Assembly (NCBI GenBank): GCA_949317995.1
Contig: OX439043.1
Span: 57,305,339-57,369,338 of the forward strand
Direction of reading: 5' to 3'
From: Acholoe squamosa
Lineage: Eukaryota > Annelida > Polychaeta > Phyllodocida > Polynoidae
DNA length: 64,000 bases
Below are positions 1 to 11,647 of this stretch, one piece after another. The notes below the pieces were generated by a model. It was not told where the DNA came from. It did not search any database and was given only the letters and a program-made list of their open reading frames with translations. How positions within the stretch are numbered: the stretch's first letter is position 1; the number at the start of each line of letters is the position of its first letter. The translations under genes and the position numbers were made by a program.

Positions 1-1995
1 TTCCCCTATAATCAAATATGTTATTCGCTTGTGGCAAGCCAATAACATAAAAATATATTCATTCAAATCACTGACCATGCCAAAGGCCAATCCTACCAAA
101 GGTCAATCCTACCAAAGGCCAATCATAATAACAGCCAATCATCCCAATGACCAATCATTCCAAAGGCAATTCATGAATGCCAATCACCAAAGGCCAATCA
201 TCCCAAGGGCAAATGATCCCAATGGCTAGTCATAATAATATCTAATCATACCAATGACCAACCATTGCAAAGGCCATTCATGAATGCCAATCATCCAATT
301 GCCAATCATCCCAAGGGCCAATTATCCCAATGGCTAATCATCCCAAAGGCCGGTCTTCCAAAAGGCCAATCATCTCAAACATCAATAATATGTTAAGTCG
401 ATCATACTCACTGCCAATTATTTCATGTCTGATCATCCCATCTCCACTACCAAACACCCCAACACCATTCCTATCAATGGACAATCATTGCAAAAGCCAA
501 TAATACATAAAACCAAACATAAGAAATGTCAATCATAGCAAAAGCCAATCATACCATGGGCTACTCATCCTCACACCAATCATCCCAATGGCTAGTCATC
601 CAAAAGGCCAATCAGCCAAATGACCGATCAACCCAGGGCCAATCATCACCAGGGCCAATAATCTTAAAGGCTGATCATCCCAAATGCTAATAATATATCC
701 ATGGCAAATTATACCCACAGCCTTTCATTCCCATGGTCAATCATCCCCATGGACAATCATCCCAATGGAAAGTCATACCAAGGGCCAATAATCTCAAAGA
801 CTACTAATACCAAGGACAATCATCCCAAGGCCAATCATGACAAATGCTAATCATTCCAAAGGCCAGCTGTCTCAAAGGAAATAGTCACAAAGACCAATTA
901 TCCCATGGCCAACAATAACCCACAGTCAATCATTCCAAATGAGTCATCTGTAAGGCTGATTATACCAATGGCCAATCATACCAAAGACCAATTGCCTCAA
1001 TGACCAATATTCTCAAAGATCAATCATCTGAAAGGCCAATCACCCCTACAGCAGATCATACTGATAGCCAATCATCCCAAAGGCTAATTATCCCCAAGGC
1101 CAATAATACCTATGGTCCACCATCCCAAAGGCCAATCATCCCAAAGGCCAATCATCCCAATGCAAATCATAACAAAGCCCCTCTTTCAATGGCAATAGTC
1201 ACAATCCCCAATCGTCTCATTGGCAATGGTAACAAACACCAATCATCCCAAGGCCAATACTATACCCACAGCCAATCATACCAATGGTCAATCATCCCAA
1301 AGGCCAATTGTCTCAATGGCCAATTGTCTCAAAGATCAATCTGACATCCAAAAGGACAATCATACCTACAGCAGATCATACTGACAGCTGATCATCCCAA
1401 ATGCTAATTATCCCAAAAGCTAATCATCCCAAAGGCCAATTATACCAATGGCCAATCATGGCAAAGGCTAATCACACCAGGCCAACCATTTCAAGGGACA
1501 ATCATCCAAAAGGTCTATCGTCCCAATCACGGATAGTAATATAGGCCAATATCACCCAAAACCTATCACACCCACAGCTAATTATCCCAATGGCCAAACA
1601 TCCCAAGCCCAATCACATCCAAGGCCATTCAAAAGTAAGACCATCCATTCAAAAGGCCAATCATCCCAAAGGCCAATCATACTTAAGGCCAATCACCCCA
1701 AGGGCCAGTCATCTCTGAGGCTAGTCATAACAATGGTCAATCATTACAAAGGCTAATTGTCTAAATAGGCAATTGTCTCAAAGATCAATCATCCAAAAGG
1801 ACAATCATACCCACAGCAGATCATACTGACAGCCAATCATCCTAAATGCCAATCATACCAAAGGCCAATCATGGGTAATGGCCAATAATTGTAATGTCTA
1901 ATCATCACAATTGCCAATGATCCTCACAATCATCCCAATGGCTGAGGATCTCAAATACCAATCATACCCATGGCCAATCATCCCCAAGCCCAGAG
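1..1995. repeat. Degenerate 16-bp satellite array
   Basis: Almost 2 kb is built from a diverged short repeat whose clearest form is CCAATCATCCCAAAGG (16 bp), seen in perfect tandem near 1121-1165 and in drifted form from about position 65 to 1995. Variants swap CAAAGG for CAATGG or change CATCC to CATAC. Open reading frames here are by-products of the repeat and have no domain-like composition. The array probably continues past the left edge of the window. It is an old minisatellite with no visible gene. Confidence 0.9.
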
Positions 1996-2044
1996 TGAGG
2001 CCTTTCCCATACGCCAGTACTAGAAGTTAGGGGTGCAGCTTACA

Positions 2045-2235
2045 GGGCTCAGTATTGAGGTCTGGTGGCTCCGCCATTGCCTGACCTGGGACCAGGCGAG
2101 ATAAGCACTGATAACAACCAGCATGATGGGTACCAGGTGTTACATAATGTACCCAAAAAAGTCTGCAGTGAATGGAGGGAATTATCTCATTGGTTGATAA
2201 TGTATCCTGGGTCAGCCCTATACAGTGTTGTGACA
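2045..2235 (+). repeat. Dispersed repeat, copy 1 (second copy near 27838)
   Basis: This stretch resembles 27838-28022 over about 185 bp. Both carry, in order, a block like GGTGGCTCCGCCATTGCC, GATCTGGTACCTGGGGAGGT or its variant, ACAACCAGC/ACAGCCAATG, a TGTACCC(C)AAAA stretch, GAATGGAGGGAATTATC and a CTGGGTCAG/CTAGGTCAG end. The level of divergence suggests an old interspersed element. No coding capacity is shared between copies, so the open frames on both strands here are ignored. Confidence 0.6.
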
Positions 2236-2439
2236 TCTGCTCGAAGTAGCCTTTATCTATTTGGACCTGGCCTATTAGTCATCACATACTGTACTCAGCA
2301 CACAATCTGTGTCAGTCTGATCTAGTTATATAACCTAGAAGAGTTTCTCTGTGATACATTGAATATAGCGTATCGCACTTGAGTGGTCTTTTGTATGTTA
2401 AAATGTATCTGTTCCCACTGTTTTAGGGGATCAGTGTTT

Positions 2440-2610
2440 AGAGGGGCCCTGGCATGGTAATGCATGCCAGCATTAAAAAGTCACGTGACCACCCCTCGAC
2501 CAATCAGGGCACCGCATTTTTTCCACTGGTTCCCGCGATTTTATGATCACTCTTTGAATCGGTACCCATGTTGTTAGTTTGTGGTGCCAGCCAACATGTC
2601 GAGAGTGGAT
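2440..2610 (+). repeat. E-box/CCAAT-bearing element, copy 1
   Basis: The core reads GTCACGTGACCACCCCTCGA, then CCAATCAG, a TGGTTCCCGCG block, an ACTCTTTGAATCGG block and GGTACCCAT. The same blocks in the same order occur at about 2908-3055. The ends look like worn inverted repeats (CCTGGCATGG against GTGCCAGCC). GTCACGTGAC is a palindromic E-box and CCAAT is a classic promoter box; whether either works here is unknown. Best read as a small non-autonomous DNA element. Confidence 0.55.
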
Positions 2611-2907
2611 CAGATCGGTACTCCCTGGTTACCGATCGAATCTGGTCCGTCTGCAGTCGCCTTTAACAAGCCTTTTTTTTTTTAAATGCCCCTCTCCCAA
2701 GCCCTAAAGCTAAACACCTCCCCCTCTCCCCCCCCCCACACACACACAAATAAAAATTGTCACACATGTCACATGGCATAAAAGGCTTAAAAGCTGTGTC
2801 CCAGGAAGGGATCTTTATGAAGTACAAGTATCAGTAACGCTGTTTGCACCAATTATCAAGAATAGTTACATGTACCAAGTATCTTTTATAATAGCCCACA
2901 TATTAAA

Positions 2908-3055
2908 GGAGGGCTAGCACGGCTAAGACGTACCCGCGCTATTAGATCACGTGACCACCCCTCGACCAATCAGAACTTTAGCTGGTTCCCGCGGACTTGT
3001 GGGCGATCTTTGAGCAGGTACCCATATTGTATTTTTCCGTGCTAGCCCCGCTTTA
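2908..3055 (+). repeat. E-box/CCAAT-bearing element, copy 2, with inverted ends
   Basis: This copy has clear terminal inverted repeats: GGGCTAGCACGG on the left and CCGTGCTAGCCC on the right. Inside are ATCACGTGACCACCCCTCGA, CCAATCAGA, CTGGTTCCCGCG, ATCTTTGAGC and GGTACCCAT, matching copy 1 at 2440-2610. It lies about 480 bp upstream of the FBXW4 start codon, so its E-box and CCAAT box could act on FBXW4 or on the divergent exon at 3230-3370. Confidence 0.65.
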
Positions 3056-3229
3056 AAACAGGGGTTGAGGGGAAGACTTGAAGTGAAGAGAGGCAGGTCA
3101 CCAACTTCCAATTATCTGTTTTCTCGTAGAGTCGTAGACATCCCTGCATGACATCAATAGGCACTGCCTCTATATAAAGGAAAACTCCATCTTTCTTACT
3201 GCGAAACATCTGAAGTCATGAGTACTCAC

Positions 3230-3370
3230 CGACTTAACATTTTCTGGTGGAAATTTCTTGGTCTGGACTTCCCAAAACTCCTCAAAACAAAAGTTGACAC
3301 TCACGGCCTTGACCCAGTGACCCTGGGTCATGACGTCACGCCCAGAGTTCCCCTCTCGCAGTTCAAACAT
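3230..3370 (-). CDS. Candidate first coding exon of a divergent gene
   Basis: On the minus strand an ATG at 3370, preceded by GGCGGCC (G at -3), opens 47 codons that end in phase 0 at a consensus splice donor, TCG|GTGAGT, at 3230/3229. The peptide begins MFELREGNSGRDVMTQGHW and contains FEEFWEVQTKKFPPENVKS. I do not recognise the family. It faces FBXW4 head to head with only 164 bp between start codons, and the shared space has CRE-like TGACGTCA and an ATGGCCGCC motif. The frame runs open about 42 codons further upstream. Later exons would lie left of 3230 but none was found, and may be outside the window. It could also be a chance ORF inside the FBXW4 5' region. Confidence 0.35.
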
Positions 3371-3380
3371 GGCCGCCACG
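3325..3380. promoter_or_regulatory. Probable FBXW4 promoter: CRE and YY1-like motifs
   Basis: A full cAMP-response-type palindrome TGACGTCA followed by CGCCC lies near 3331-3343, and CAAACATGGCCGCCACGG near 3364-3381 resembles the YY1 element found at starts of TATA-less housekeeping genes. Both sit 150-200 bp before the FBXW4 start codon. There is no TATA box close by. The transcription start cannot be placed from sequence alone. If the minus-strand exon at 3230-3370 is real, these motifs are inside its coding part and the promoter is bidirectional. Confidence 0.4.
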
Positions 3381-3534
3381 GGCGCTATGTCGAAATTCCT
3401 CTTTTGATTACCACATTTCGTTGTTTCCTGGCTTACTAAAATGAGAAAATCCGTCGACAGACGCACAGAACGAATCTTAGCACAGTTCGTGTGCAACCAG
3501 AACTATTTTATTGCTTCGCCAAGAACTGTCTGGG

Positions 3535-6500
3535 ATGGACAGCGCGGCGAAAGAGAGGGAGGAGGGTGGCGAGGAATCTTCGCTGATGAACCTTCCTGAT
3601 GATGTTATTTATGCCATATCGTTTTATTGCGATCTCCAAAGTCTTGGGAGGTTGTCGCGTGTTTGCAAACGGCTCTCGACTCTCCTGCGACAAGAATGTG
3701 TGTGGATATGGATGAGTCGTCGTCTGACAATGATCGGTGACACCCACCAAAGCGCGGGCCACAGGTGAGTCGAGAATGTCACTGTGGATTCAGTCGTTTG
3801 ACTTTGACGACGCCATTGATAATCATAATGTAAATGTTGACAGCGTTGTTTGTAAACAAACCCACCTGGCATCTGCCTCTCGTCTTGCCATGCCAGCAAG
3901 CAATTACTTAGACGAAGAGTAGAACCCCATACTTTATTGTTAGAGCGTGCAAAACGTGGGAGCATGATATATCTATGAGACACAATTGTCTTTGCCACTG
4001 TTGCCTGTTGGGAAAACAACGTGAAGTAGTGACGTGGTTTCCAGGCACCAGGCAAACGCGTGTAAACTCCATGTGCCACGCCCACCACATCACTGCCACC
4101 ACGACAGCAAGAACAAGTCCAGAGGAGTTGCATATCTTCATAACTTATGTTGCAATCAGAGTAGAGGCTATTAAATCTTAGCACTCTTAGCTAGGCACTT
4201 ACCTATTTTACAAAACTTTATTCTTTGAATTTTATCTATTGAGCAATGGAAAGAGCTAATGAAAAGCTAAATGGTAAATGACGGGGGACCACCCTCGTTT
4301 AAATAGGGTCCAAATTTGTGATCAAGCAAGTTGAATGCAGGAGAATGTAGTTCACTTCTATCACTATTTTTAATGATTTTCTGTGTTGAGAGGCTAGATT
4401 ATGCCTGATATGGATATTGATGGATATTATCCCTGTATAATAACTCAAAATGGTATATTTAGACTCAAGTTTTCCCCAATTTTAGCGATCACATGATCAA
4501 CATATCATATGGTAATCAACAAGGAGGATTTTGAAGAAGAAAAATTCCAGTTTCCTCTGTAAGTGCCATGAACAGATTATTTCCCAAATACCCATAAAAA
4601 AAGTCAAGGTAGGGCCAACAAATTAGGGTATGTAGCGTAACCTGGACACTACATTACCGTAATCTCCCGCGTATAAGACGCATCCTCTACGCCAAACAAA
4701 ATGCTGGGGAGTCTTATAGGATGTACTGAAATTGCGTCTTATACAAGGGGTAATTTACTATAGAAATGTACTAATCTTACAAATTTACGCATTAAAATGT
4801 GCGTCTTATACGCGAAAATGCATGTGCTGAGTTTGGGGTGCGTCTTATACATTAACTGATTCATATAACCTTTTTTTACCTTTTCTATAGGCCTCAAGGT
4901 GCGCTCCGTGTCAAGGAACTATGCCGGCGGTCAGTGAATTGGAAGCGTGGCCATGCACGTGACTCCAGATTGATCCATCATGCAGTCAAGTAAGTCCTTA
5001 TCGATGAACCTTTGAGCAAATGATGGAGAAGAAAGTAAGTTCTTAACACTCACAGGCTCATTCATGGAGCTATGTTCCAGTACAAAGAAATATTGATAGC
5101 TAGTACACATTACTTTCACTCCATTCCATAGACGTAATGTTCCCCCACAGTCAGGAATACAAGATACTGATTACCATATGTTGATCATGTGATTTACAGG
5201 CAAATGCCGTGGCTGCAGCAAGATGGTCCATACCTGTGGGTCTCATACAACGACTTGATCCGATGTTACCAGCAGCGGAATAATGGCCACCTTCAAGAAG
5301 TACCCACCAAGACATTGCCACACCACAACAGTGATGTCTGCCGCTTCGTTGTCAAGGATGGCTGCATCCTTAGTGGCTCCAGGTAATTTGATCTTAATGT
5401 CTACAATTTAATACTGAAAATGGGGAGGGGCAAAAAAAATAAAACAAGAAAATGCAATTAGATACAGGAGAGAGATGAGTTTTCATGATCATTTTTAGAA
5501 GAAAAAAAAATGTTGCAGATTAGTTTATGCATCTATTCATTCAGGATGCTTTCACTTTTCTCCACAGGAACAGCGGGATGTGTTGTCACAGCACTTACAG
5601 CGCTGAATTAGTGTGGTCAGTTCAGCATTGTCACAACAGCGACATCCAGGCCGTTGATTTTCATAACCATATTGCCATCTCTGGTTCACGAGATGCAACA
5701 GTCAAGGTAATGAGGCATTGTGTTTGTCTTAAATTTGTTGTGATACCTCCAAATGATGCCTCTTGTACAGATATGATGTGAAAGCAGTATTGTATAAATT
5801 TACTGAAACACCCTGTGTATAAGTAGAACTCATTTCTAATTCGGACCCTGAGCTTATGTCTCACCTATAAGCCTCACTCGGGTTCATGTGTTGTACATCT
5901 TATTGGTACTACCGGTACTGGTATTCTCATATATAAACCTTGCCTAGAAGGTGCACCCAGGGCAAAGAAAAATCATAAGAGGCGCAACTAAGGTTATCCC
6001 CTCTCTCTTATAAGCAATGCATTATCCTATCATTATAGCAAAGTTGCTATACGTCATCCTCACTACCAACGGATTCAAGTTCAAGGATAAATTTTATGTC
6101 CAGACTCATAGAACTGCCATGGGCACTCGTATGGCCCCAAACTTTGCAAGTCTGTTCATGGGAGCACTAGAAACCAAACTTCTGGCAGAAAGTCCCACCA
6201 AGCCAAGAATTTGGCTTAGATATATCGATGATACCTTCATCATCCTACCCAGCTTAGAAGAGGCTCGTGAATTCTTGGAATATTTGAATTATAAACATCA
6301 ATCCATCAAGTTCACTAGCGAATACAGTAGGGATCAATTTCCTCGATACAACAGTCTATATCACACCAGATAGCACCCTCAATACCAAATCGTATGTGAA
6401 ACCCACAGACGCACACACCTACTTGAATTTTCATTCCTACCACCCTCTAACACTCAAAAGGTCTATCCCATTCTCTCAACTCATCAGACTCCGCAAAATA

Positions 6501-8782
6501 GACACCCTGGAGGAGGACTTCATACGAGACAGTCAGAAATTCCTCTCAACCTTTAGAACATATGGGTATCCTAACAAGATCCTGAGAGTTGCGCTGGCAA
6601 AGGCCAAGGCACTCAAGAGAGAAGACTTACTACATCCCCCAGAAAAACATACTTCAAAGGCGGTTACCTACACAACGGAATACAACCCAAAACACATGTC
6701 GCCGATTCCCAAGATCATCAAAGACAGCACTCCTATCCTGGGGCACAGGAATAACATCTTCTCAAAGTTTTATTTTTAACCTTTAACGAGCACAAAGGAG
6801 GAAGTTTTGGGAGTATTTACCAACCTATCAATTATCCTATAATATAATGCATGGGGCCTATATTCTATCAAATCAAGTACATGTACCAGATCTTAACCGG
6901 TATTGAATTAGAAATCAGCGATTTCAAAAGTTTTGGCTTGATGTTTTCTAGATCTGGGACATGACATGTGAGGCTGCAGAGGAAAGTTTACAAGAGACTA
7001 TTCGTGTCAATGACCGTGTATGGTCAATTGCTATGAACCCTGATGGAAGGTAAGGGACAAAGTATTTCTACTGGTACTACCGTAATCTCCCGCTAATAAG
7101 GCGCATCTTATATGAGGGTTTTAGTTCTCCCTGGATCTGCAAGGGGGACACCAAGACCTTCTTTTTAATGTTACACTCCTTTTAAGTCCTAATAGGATAT
7201 ACATGTAAACAGGTGCAGGGGGTTCGGGGATAACCTTTTGAATTTTTAAAATCCATTCAGTAGAACAAAAGTTATGATGCGACTTGTACGCGGGGGGTTA
7301 CGGTGTTCATTATGATTGAAAAGTATGGCTTCTGCATTGAATAACGGAGTGATGCAGGGCTTTTGATGCAAGGAAACAAAATGGTATATTTTACATCAAT
7401 CTTTTCTAATGAATTCCTGGAGTAAGTGATAAAATGCTGGGATTTCAGGTTTTCGCCGGGATTAAAGTTTATGCATTGCAAAGTTGATTGTTGGTATGTT
7501 GTAATTCTAAAATGTTCTAAAACCTTGGTTACAGGTCTTTCACTTCAGGCACAGCGGGTATCAACTATGTTCCACCTCTGCGCATCTGGGATACAGAAAG
7601 GTACGCTTCTTTTTGTTGCTGTTGTTGTTGTATTTAAAGTTAACCTAAAAGGATGAAGGTACATTAAACATCCACCCCTCCCATATCAAATGAATGCTGC
7701 TACAAGACAGAAATTAAAGGTAGAGAGAGAGAGTGTAAGCGAGAAAATGAACTCATGACGTTACTCTACTATTCAGAAATATACAGTATCTTTAAAATTT
7801 GAAATAAAGAAATGCACAAGACACTGTAAGACCATGTCTCTATACACCTGTCTGTCGTTACTACAGAGGTCAGCTGCTTAGTAGCCTTGGGGCACAGTAC
7901 AAGAATGGGGCGGGGGTGCTGGACATCCAATACGAGACACCCTACACGCTACTGTCCTGTGGCTATGATACCGCCATCCGCATGTGGGACCTAAGATGTT
8001 CAACAGACAAGCCGTACGTACACCATACTTGTTCATAAAGAGATTTTTTCAGAAGACAAAATGAAAGTGTCTTTTTCCTAAAAAGAAAGAAAGAAAAAAT
8101 TGTTCATATAGAGAGCACTAGTCTATTTCGTAGAGTGGATTATCTTTTGGCAACATGGTGGAATTCTACTGTGATTTTCAGACACAACCCCTGTGTGAAT
8201 TCTTAATTAATAGATACCTAAAAAAAACAATAGTCATATAGCGCCAAGAATGTGTCCCAAGTTAATCTAGGTTTGCTGTTTTCAGTGTCAAATGGTGGGT
8301 AGAACCTTTTGATGAGACCATCTACTGTGTGCGAACGGACCAACAGAATGTGGTGCTGTCGGGCACTGCACGTCATGGCATGGTGAGACTATGGGACAAG
8401 CGCATGACAGAACCAGTCCAGGTAAGTTAGCCATCCATTTAATCTATTGAATGGACACACTGATTACAAACCTGCTGAATTTTCTCTTTTTTTTTTTAAT
8501 TTCTTAAGAAAAAATATAAAACGATCTACAACCCCTGTAGAAACTACAAATCCAATAAATAAAAGACAAGCTTTGCTGTAGTTCAATGTTTTGTCAATTT
8601 GCAACCCCCACTATCAGGATTGCATTCCTCTATATTTCCAGGTCTATTACATTGGCAAGGCCAGCAGTCCGGTCTATGCCATGGCCTTTGATTCAGCTCG
8701 ACTGTATGTGGCGCTTGACAAAGGCATCAACATGCTTGACTTTGCAGTGCGCAAACCGGTACACAGAACCAGCCCTGACTAG
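3535..8782 (+). CDS. FBXW4: F-box/WD40 repeat protein FBXW4 (nine exons)
   Basis: Substrate-recognition subunit of an SCF (Skp1-Cullin-F-box) ubiquitin ligase; the vertebrate orthologue is also called dactylin. Exons: 3535-3764, 4891-4989, 5200-5382, 5568-5706, 6952-7049, 7535-7600, 7867-8013, 8286-8421, 8642-8782. All introns have GT-AG ends and phases agree throughout (2,2,2,0,2,2,2,0). The joined frame is 412 codons plus stop, about the human length. The F-box is at residues 18-60 (LPDDVIYAISFYCDLQSLGR then RVCKRL). WD40 signatures follow: SGSRDATVKIWD, DRVWSIAMNPDGRSFTSGTA, LRIWDTE, GAGVLDIQYETPYTLLSCGY, IRMWDLR, VRLWDKR, and a last blade with SPVYAMAF and LYVALDKG. The ATG at 3535 is the first methionine after an in-frame stretch opened only by a leucine codon. 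Intron 4 holds a Penelope-like fragment, introns 1 and 5 hold MITE pieces. No premature stop or frameshift was seen. Confidence 0.93.
4237..4400 (+). repeat. Fragment of the AAGCAATGGATAG inverted-repeat element
   Basis: In FBXW4 intron 1, TGAGCAATGGAAAGAGCTAA matches the terminal repeat of the element at 13425-13885, and GGGTCCAAATTTGTGATCAA at about 4306 matches that element's interior (GGCTCCAGATTTGTGATCAA). The right end was not found, so this copy is partial. Confidence 0.5.
4653..4852 (+). mobile_element. TA-CCGTAATCTCCCGC MITE, right end missing
   Basis: In FBXW4 intron 1 the left end reads TACCGTAATCTCCCGCGTAT, then come several AAGACGCA/GCGTCTTATAC motifs, the CCAAACAAAATGCTG block and a GGGGTAATTTACTATAGAAA block, all typical of the full copies at 19822-20058 and 22866-23102. 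It stops at GCGTCTTATACA without the closing GCGGGAGATTACGGTA, so the copy is truncated. Confidence 0.75.
6017..6779 (+). mobile_element. Penelope-like reverse transcriptase fragment, frameshifted, in FBXW4 intron 4
   Basis: Two adjoining frames encode parts of a Penelope-like (PLE) reverse transcriptase. The first (6017-6373) has GTRMAPNFASLFMG and the catalytic block WLRYIDDTFIIL, with aspartates at residues 71-72. The second (about 6340-6779) has PTDAHTYLNFHSYHPLTLKR, then a thumb-like region. A net one-base shift near 6340 separates them. The N-terminal RT part and the C-terminal GIY-YIG endonuclease are absent, so this is a dead fragment. It lies in the same orientation as FBXW4 between exons 4 and 5 and does not disturb the splice sites. 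Family assignment rests on motif recognition only. Confidence 0.82.
7079..7306 (+). mobile_element. TA-CCGTAATCTCCCGC MITE, diverged copy in intron 5
   Basis: The left end is TACCGTAATCTCCCGCTAAT followed by AAGGCGCATCTTATATGAGG. The right end is GCGACTTGTACGCGGGGGGT then TACGGTG, a worn inverted repeat of the left. Size about 225 bp, like the complete copies in the SUOX intron. It lies between FBXW4 exons 5 and 6. Confidence 0.65.
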
Positions 8783-10446
8783 GCCACAACCACAGACCAA
8801 GAGAGGATTCTTGGAGGGATCTATCTCATTAGCCATAGAGGTGTACACAAGAAACATGGATATCAGTGTATATTGTTCTCAAGGACAGTTTGTTAGTGTT
8901 TTCATCCTTGTGCATACTTGATAACGTGGCATCTTGTCATATAAAGCACAGTTGTTGCGATTACTGTTACTGGCTATTTATTGATAAATTATTGTAGGGC
9001 CTGCTTACTGGTAACAGTAGGTGAATAGATATTAATATAGGTTTAGCGGGGTAAAAGTTAGTTGTCAAACTGCTTTTTTGCTATGGTCATGCAGTTAAAC
9101 ACATAGAGTTACACCAGCACTCACCGAGTAATTACAATATTGATATGTACTGGATTCAGTGTACTAAAATACACATTTCCTTTTCTGGAAAACTAGAGAT
9201 GACTTATTATTACACGAGATTATTACATGTTTGTTTACAGTAAAACAGTATCATGTACATACGATTCTAAGTTATACAGACATTTTTATTGTACGTGCGT
9301 GTAATATAAGGTAAAAAGTACAAGAATAATAATTCATATCGTTTTTATCAGTGAAAGTCATTGTACAGTGTAAAAGCATATTAAGTCTTCTACATTGTAG
9401 CACTCTAATCAAGGAAAACTCCCCTTTTCCTTTTGGATGTTGCTCATGTTAGTGGAAATATGTAATACATAATGACCGGTGAAGTAGATGTTGTAATATC
9501 AGATAGGAAATATATAATTATACACTCCTGGTCATGGATATTCAGAGAGACTTTTAGTCGGTTGTTTTCGATCCAAAAAGTATCTTTGTGATTACACCAG
9601 ATCCGTGGAGAAAATGATCCAATATTGTAGGGGAAGACAGCTTATCTTCGACGTTTCCTGGCGAGAGCAAGAACCCTAGACAGTAGACAATTGTTTTAAA
9701 AATCCTTAACACAATACTAAGATGAAATGAGATCCCTTACATTTCTAACTCCATACCTAAAATGCCCTTGTCTATGTGTTAACCTAAATTATGATCATGT
9801 ATTCCTATGTTTTATCATGACATGTATAATGTCATTTGCGGGTGAAACTGGTACGATATGCTATGACCTCACCTCACCCCTGTAGATCTTCACTTTAGTT
9901 TTGTGCTTAACGTAATGATGAGAAATGAAGCAGAAATTATAATCATTGTAGCCACCAACATTTCCACTATGGTGGCTCTTGCAGCCAATGCTATATGGAC
10001 TTAGCAGGATCATTTATTAGCCAATAAGATAAGCCCAACAATTCACTGCGGTCCTCTCGGGGGCCGACTGGTACCCCTCTGATAGGTCTTATCAGTAGGA
10101 CTCGCTGGTAAGAAGCTCCAGCAATGGCGGTGCCCATGGAGCGACCTGCTAACTCGGAATATTATTACAACAGTAATAGGAGACAATATTCATGTACACG
10201 TAACAGAACATAATTCTAAGGTCATCAATGTGATTTTGCTGCGTCAATCCATTTTAAGTTATTAGCTTTTAGTTACCATAGTATCACACGTATAAGGCGC
10301 ATCTTGCATCCAAGGGGCACCCTGAGTTGAATGTAATGCAATAAGGCGCATACTATCCTGATAAAATCGTACCTATATGCCGCACACCCTCTTTTGGGAG
10401 GTTCAACAAGGAGCAGAAAGCATCAGATTCATGTATCGGCCAGAGT
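8783..10446. other. FBXW4 3' flank and intergenic DNA
   Basis: This AT-rich stretch follows the FBXW4 stop codon and must hold its 3' UTR, but I see no canonical AATAAA close to the stop, so the transcript end is not placed. A worn piece related to the TATAAGGCGCA elements lies near 10285-10385. No coding region or structured RNA was recognised. Confidence 0.5.
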
Positions 10447-10449
10447 TTA

Positions 10450-10690
10450 GGGAGTGGTCATTTTTAAACTTGGGAGGGGTGGTGGTTTTGGGGGGAGGGG
10501 CAAAAAAATTCAGACCCCTTGTGGGGGAGACAAATTTCACCCTCTCTCAGTGAAATAGCCCGCGCAGTGCAATAGCACAAAGGGGGAGGGGGGAAGATTT
10601 CTGCCCCCTCCAAGGGGGAGGGCCAAATACATTTTGACGTGCCTGGCTCAAAATCCACCACCCCTCTCTTGTTAAATAATGACCACTCCC
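10450..10690 (+). mobile_element. Harbinger-type MITE (GGGAGTGGTCA ends, TTA duplication)
   Basis: Ends are GGGAGTGGTCA on the left and TGACCACTCCC on the right, flanked by TTA on both sides (10447-10449 and 10691-10693). Three-base TTA/TAA duplications are the mark of PIF/Harbinger elements. The interior is made of G-rich runs such as GGGGGGAGGGGCAAAAAAAT, with no coding capacity. The same family recurs at 43247-43540. Confidence 0.75.
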
Positions 10691-11647
10691 TTATATGGAA
10701 CAAACAAAAAAATTGTACGCGAGGAACTATGGTAGTCCCCTCACTGCCAACAATGGACTGATGTGTCAGTGCAACTTGCTACCGCTGCTGCATTCATATA
10801 CCATGATTGCAAATATCTATGATGCAATATGTGGCTCTTCAGTAAAATGTAAAGCAGTTTGGGTCGGAACCTCTTTTTGCACAAGCGACAAAGAACTGCT
10901 GTCTTTCATTATCATTTTTGTCATTTTGTTTTAAAATTGCATTCAGGTCATGTCAACACAATGGTTATCTTATTCTTATGAAGGAATATTGATGTGCGGG
11001 TACATTATATTCTCTCAGTTAAGTGGTGGTTTTCTTAAATAAAAGTAGAAACATATGACATGCAGTCCTATTTTTCTTTTTTCTTTTTATACCCAATACC
11101 TGACACTTCTTAATGGTACCAACAAAGTTTGACCCTCTTGATACTCTTTCGAGTCGCATATATGGTGCATCCGGCTTAGAAGAAACCCTGAGTTCAAGAA
11201 CATTTTATGAGGCACACCTCATTTCTAAACATCTTTACTATGAAATCCTAGCATATAAGCCTGCTTCATGGAGGAACCCAATAATTTTGACTGTACAAGT
11301 ATATGATTTGAATTAAAGGATTAGTGCATCCTTATGGACAGACGAGCTCCATGCAGAATACTAAATAGGGTTTGTGTGAAACCCCTCGTATTAGCCGCGG
11401 CTTAGAGACCATTTCAGATGCAGGGCTAGGGGAGGGAGGGTAAGCAGAGTTTGAATATGGCATGCCATAACACACAAACACCAGCAGAGGATAGCGGAGT
11501 ATCCCACCAGAATCCAATCTCTGAGAGTATGATGGCCATACCAAATGGAATGCTGGGCATCTGCAGTCTGTGTAACTACCGCAGGCATAGGGCTCCACCC
11601 CCCCTCCCAACCCCTCTCCCCTTTACTTCCTCCTGTGTCAAGGTCAG

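Noticed and set aside
1000-1344. 114-codon frame rich in NHP, QSSQRPI
   Set aside because: Direct translation of the 16-bp satellite.
2696-2745. C-rich and (CA)n tract near 2700
   Set aside because: Simple low-complexity sequence with no further structure.
3624-4184. 186-codon minus-strand frame antisense to FBXW4 exon 1
   Set aside because: Overlaps the certain coding exon antisense, crosses its splice site, and shows no domain-like composition.
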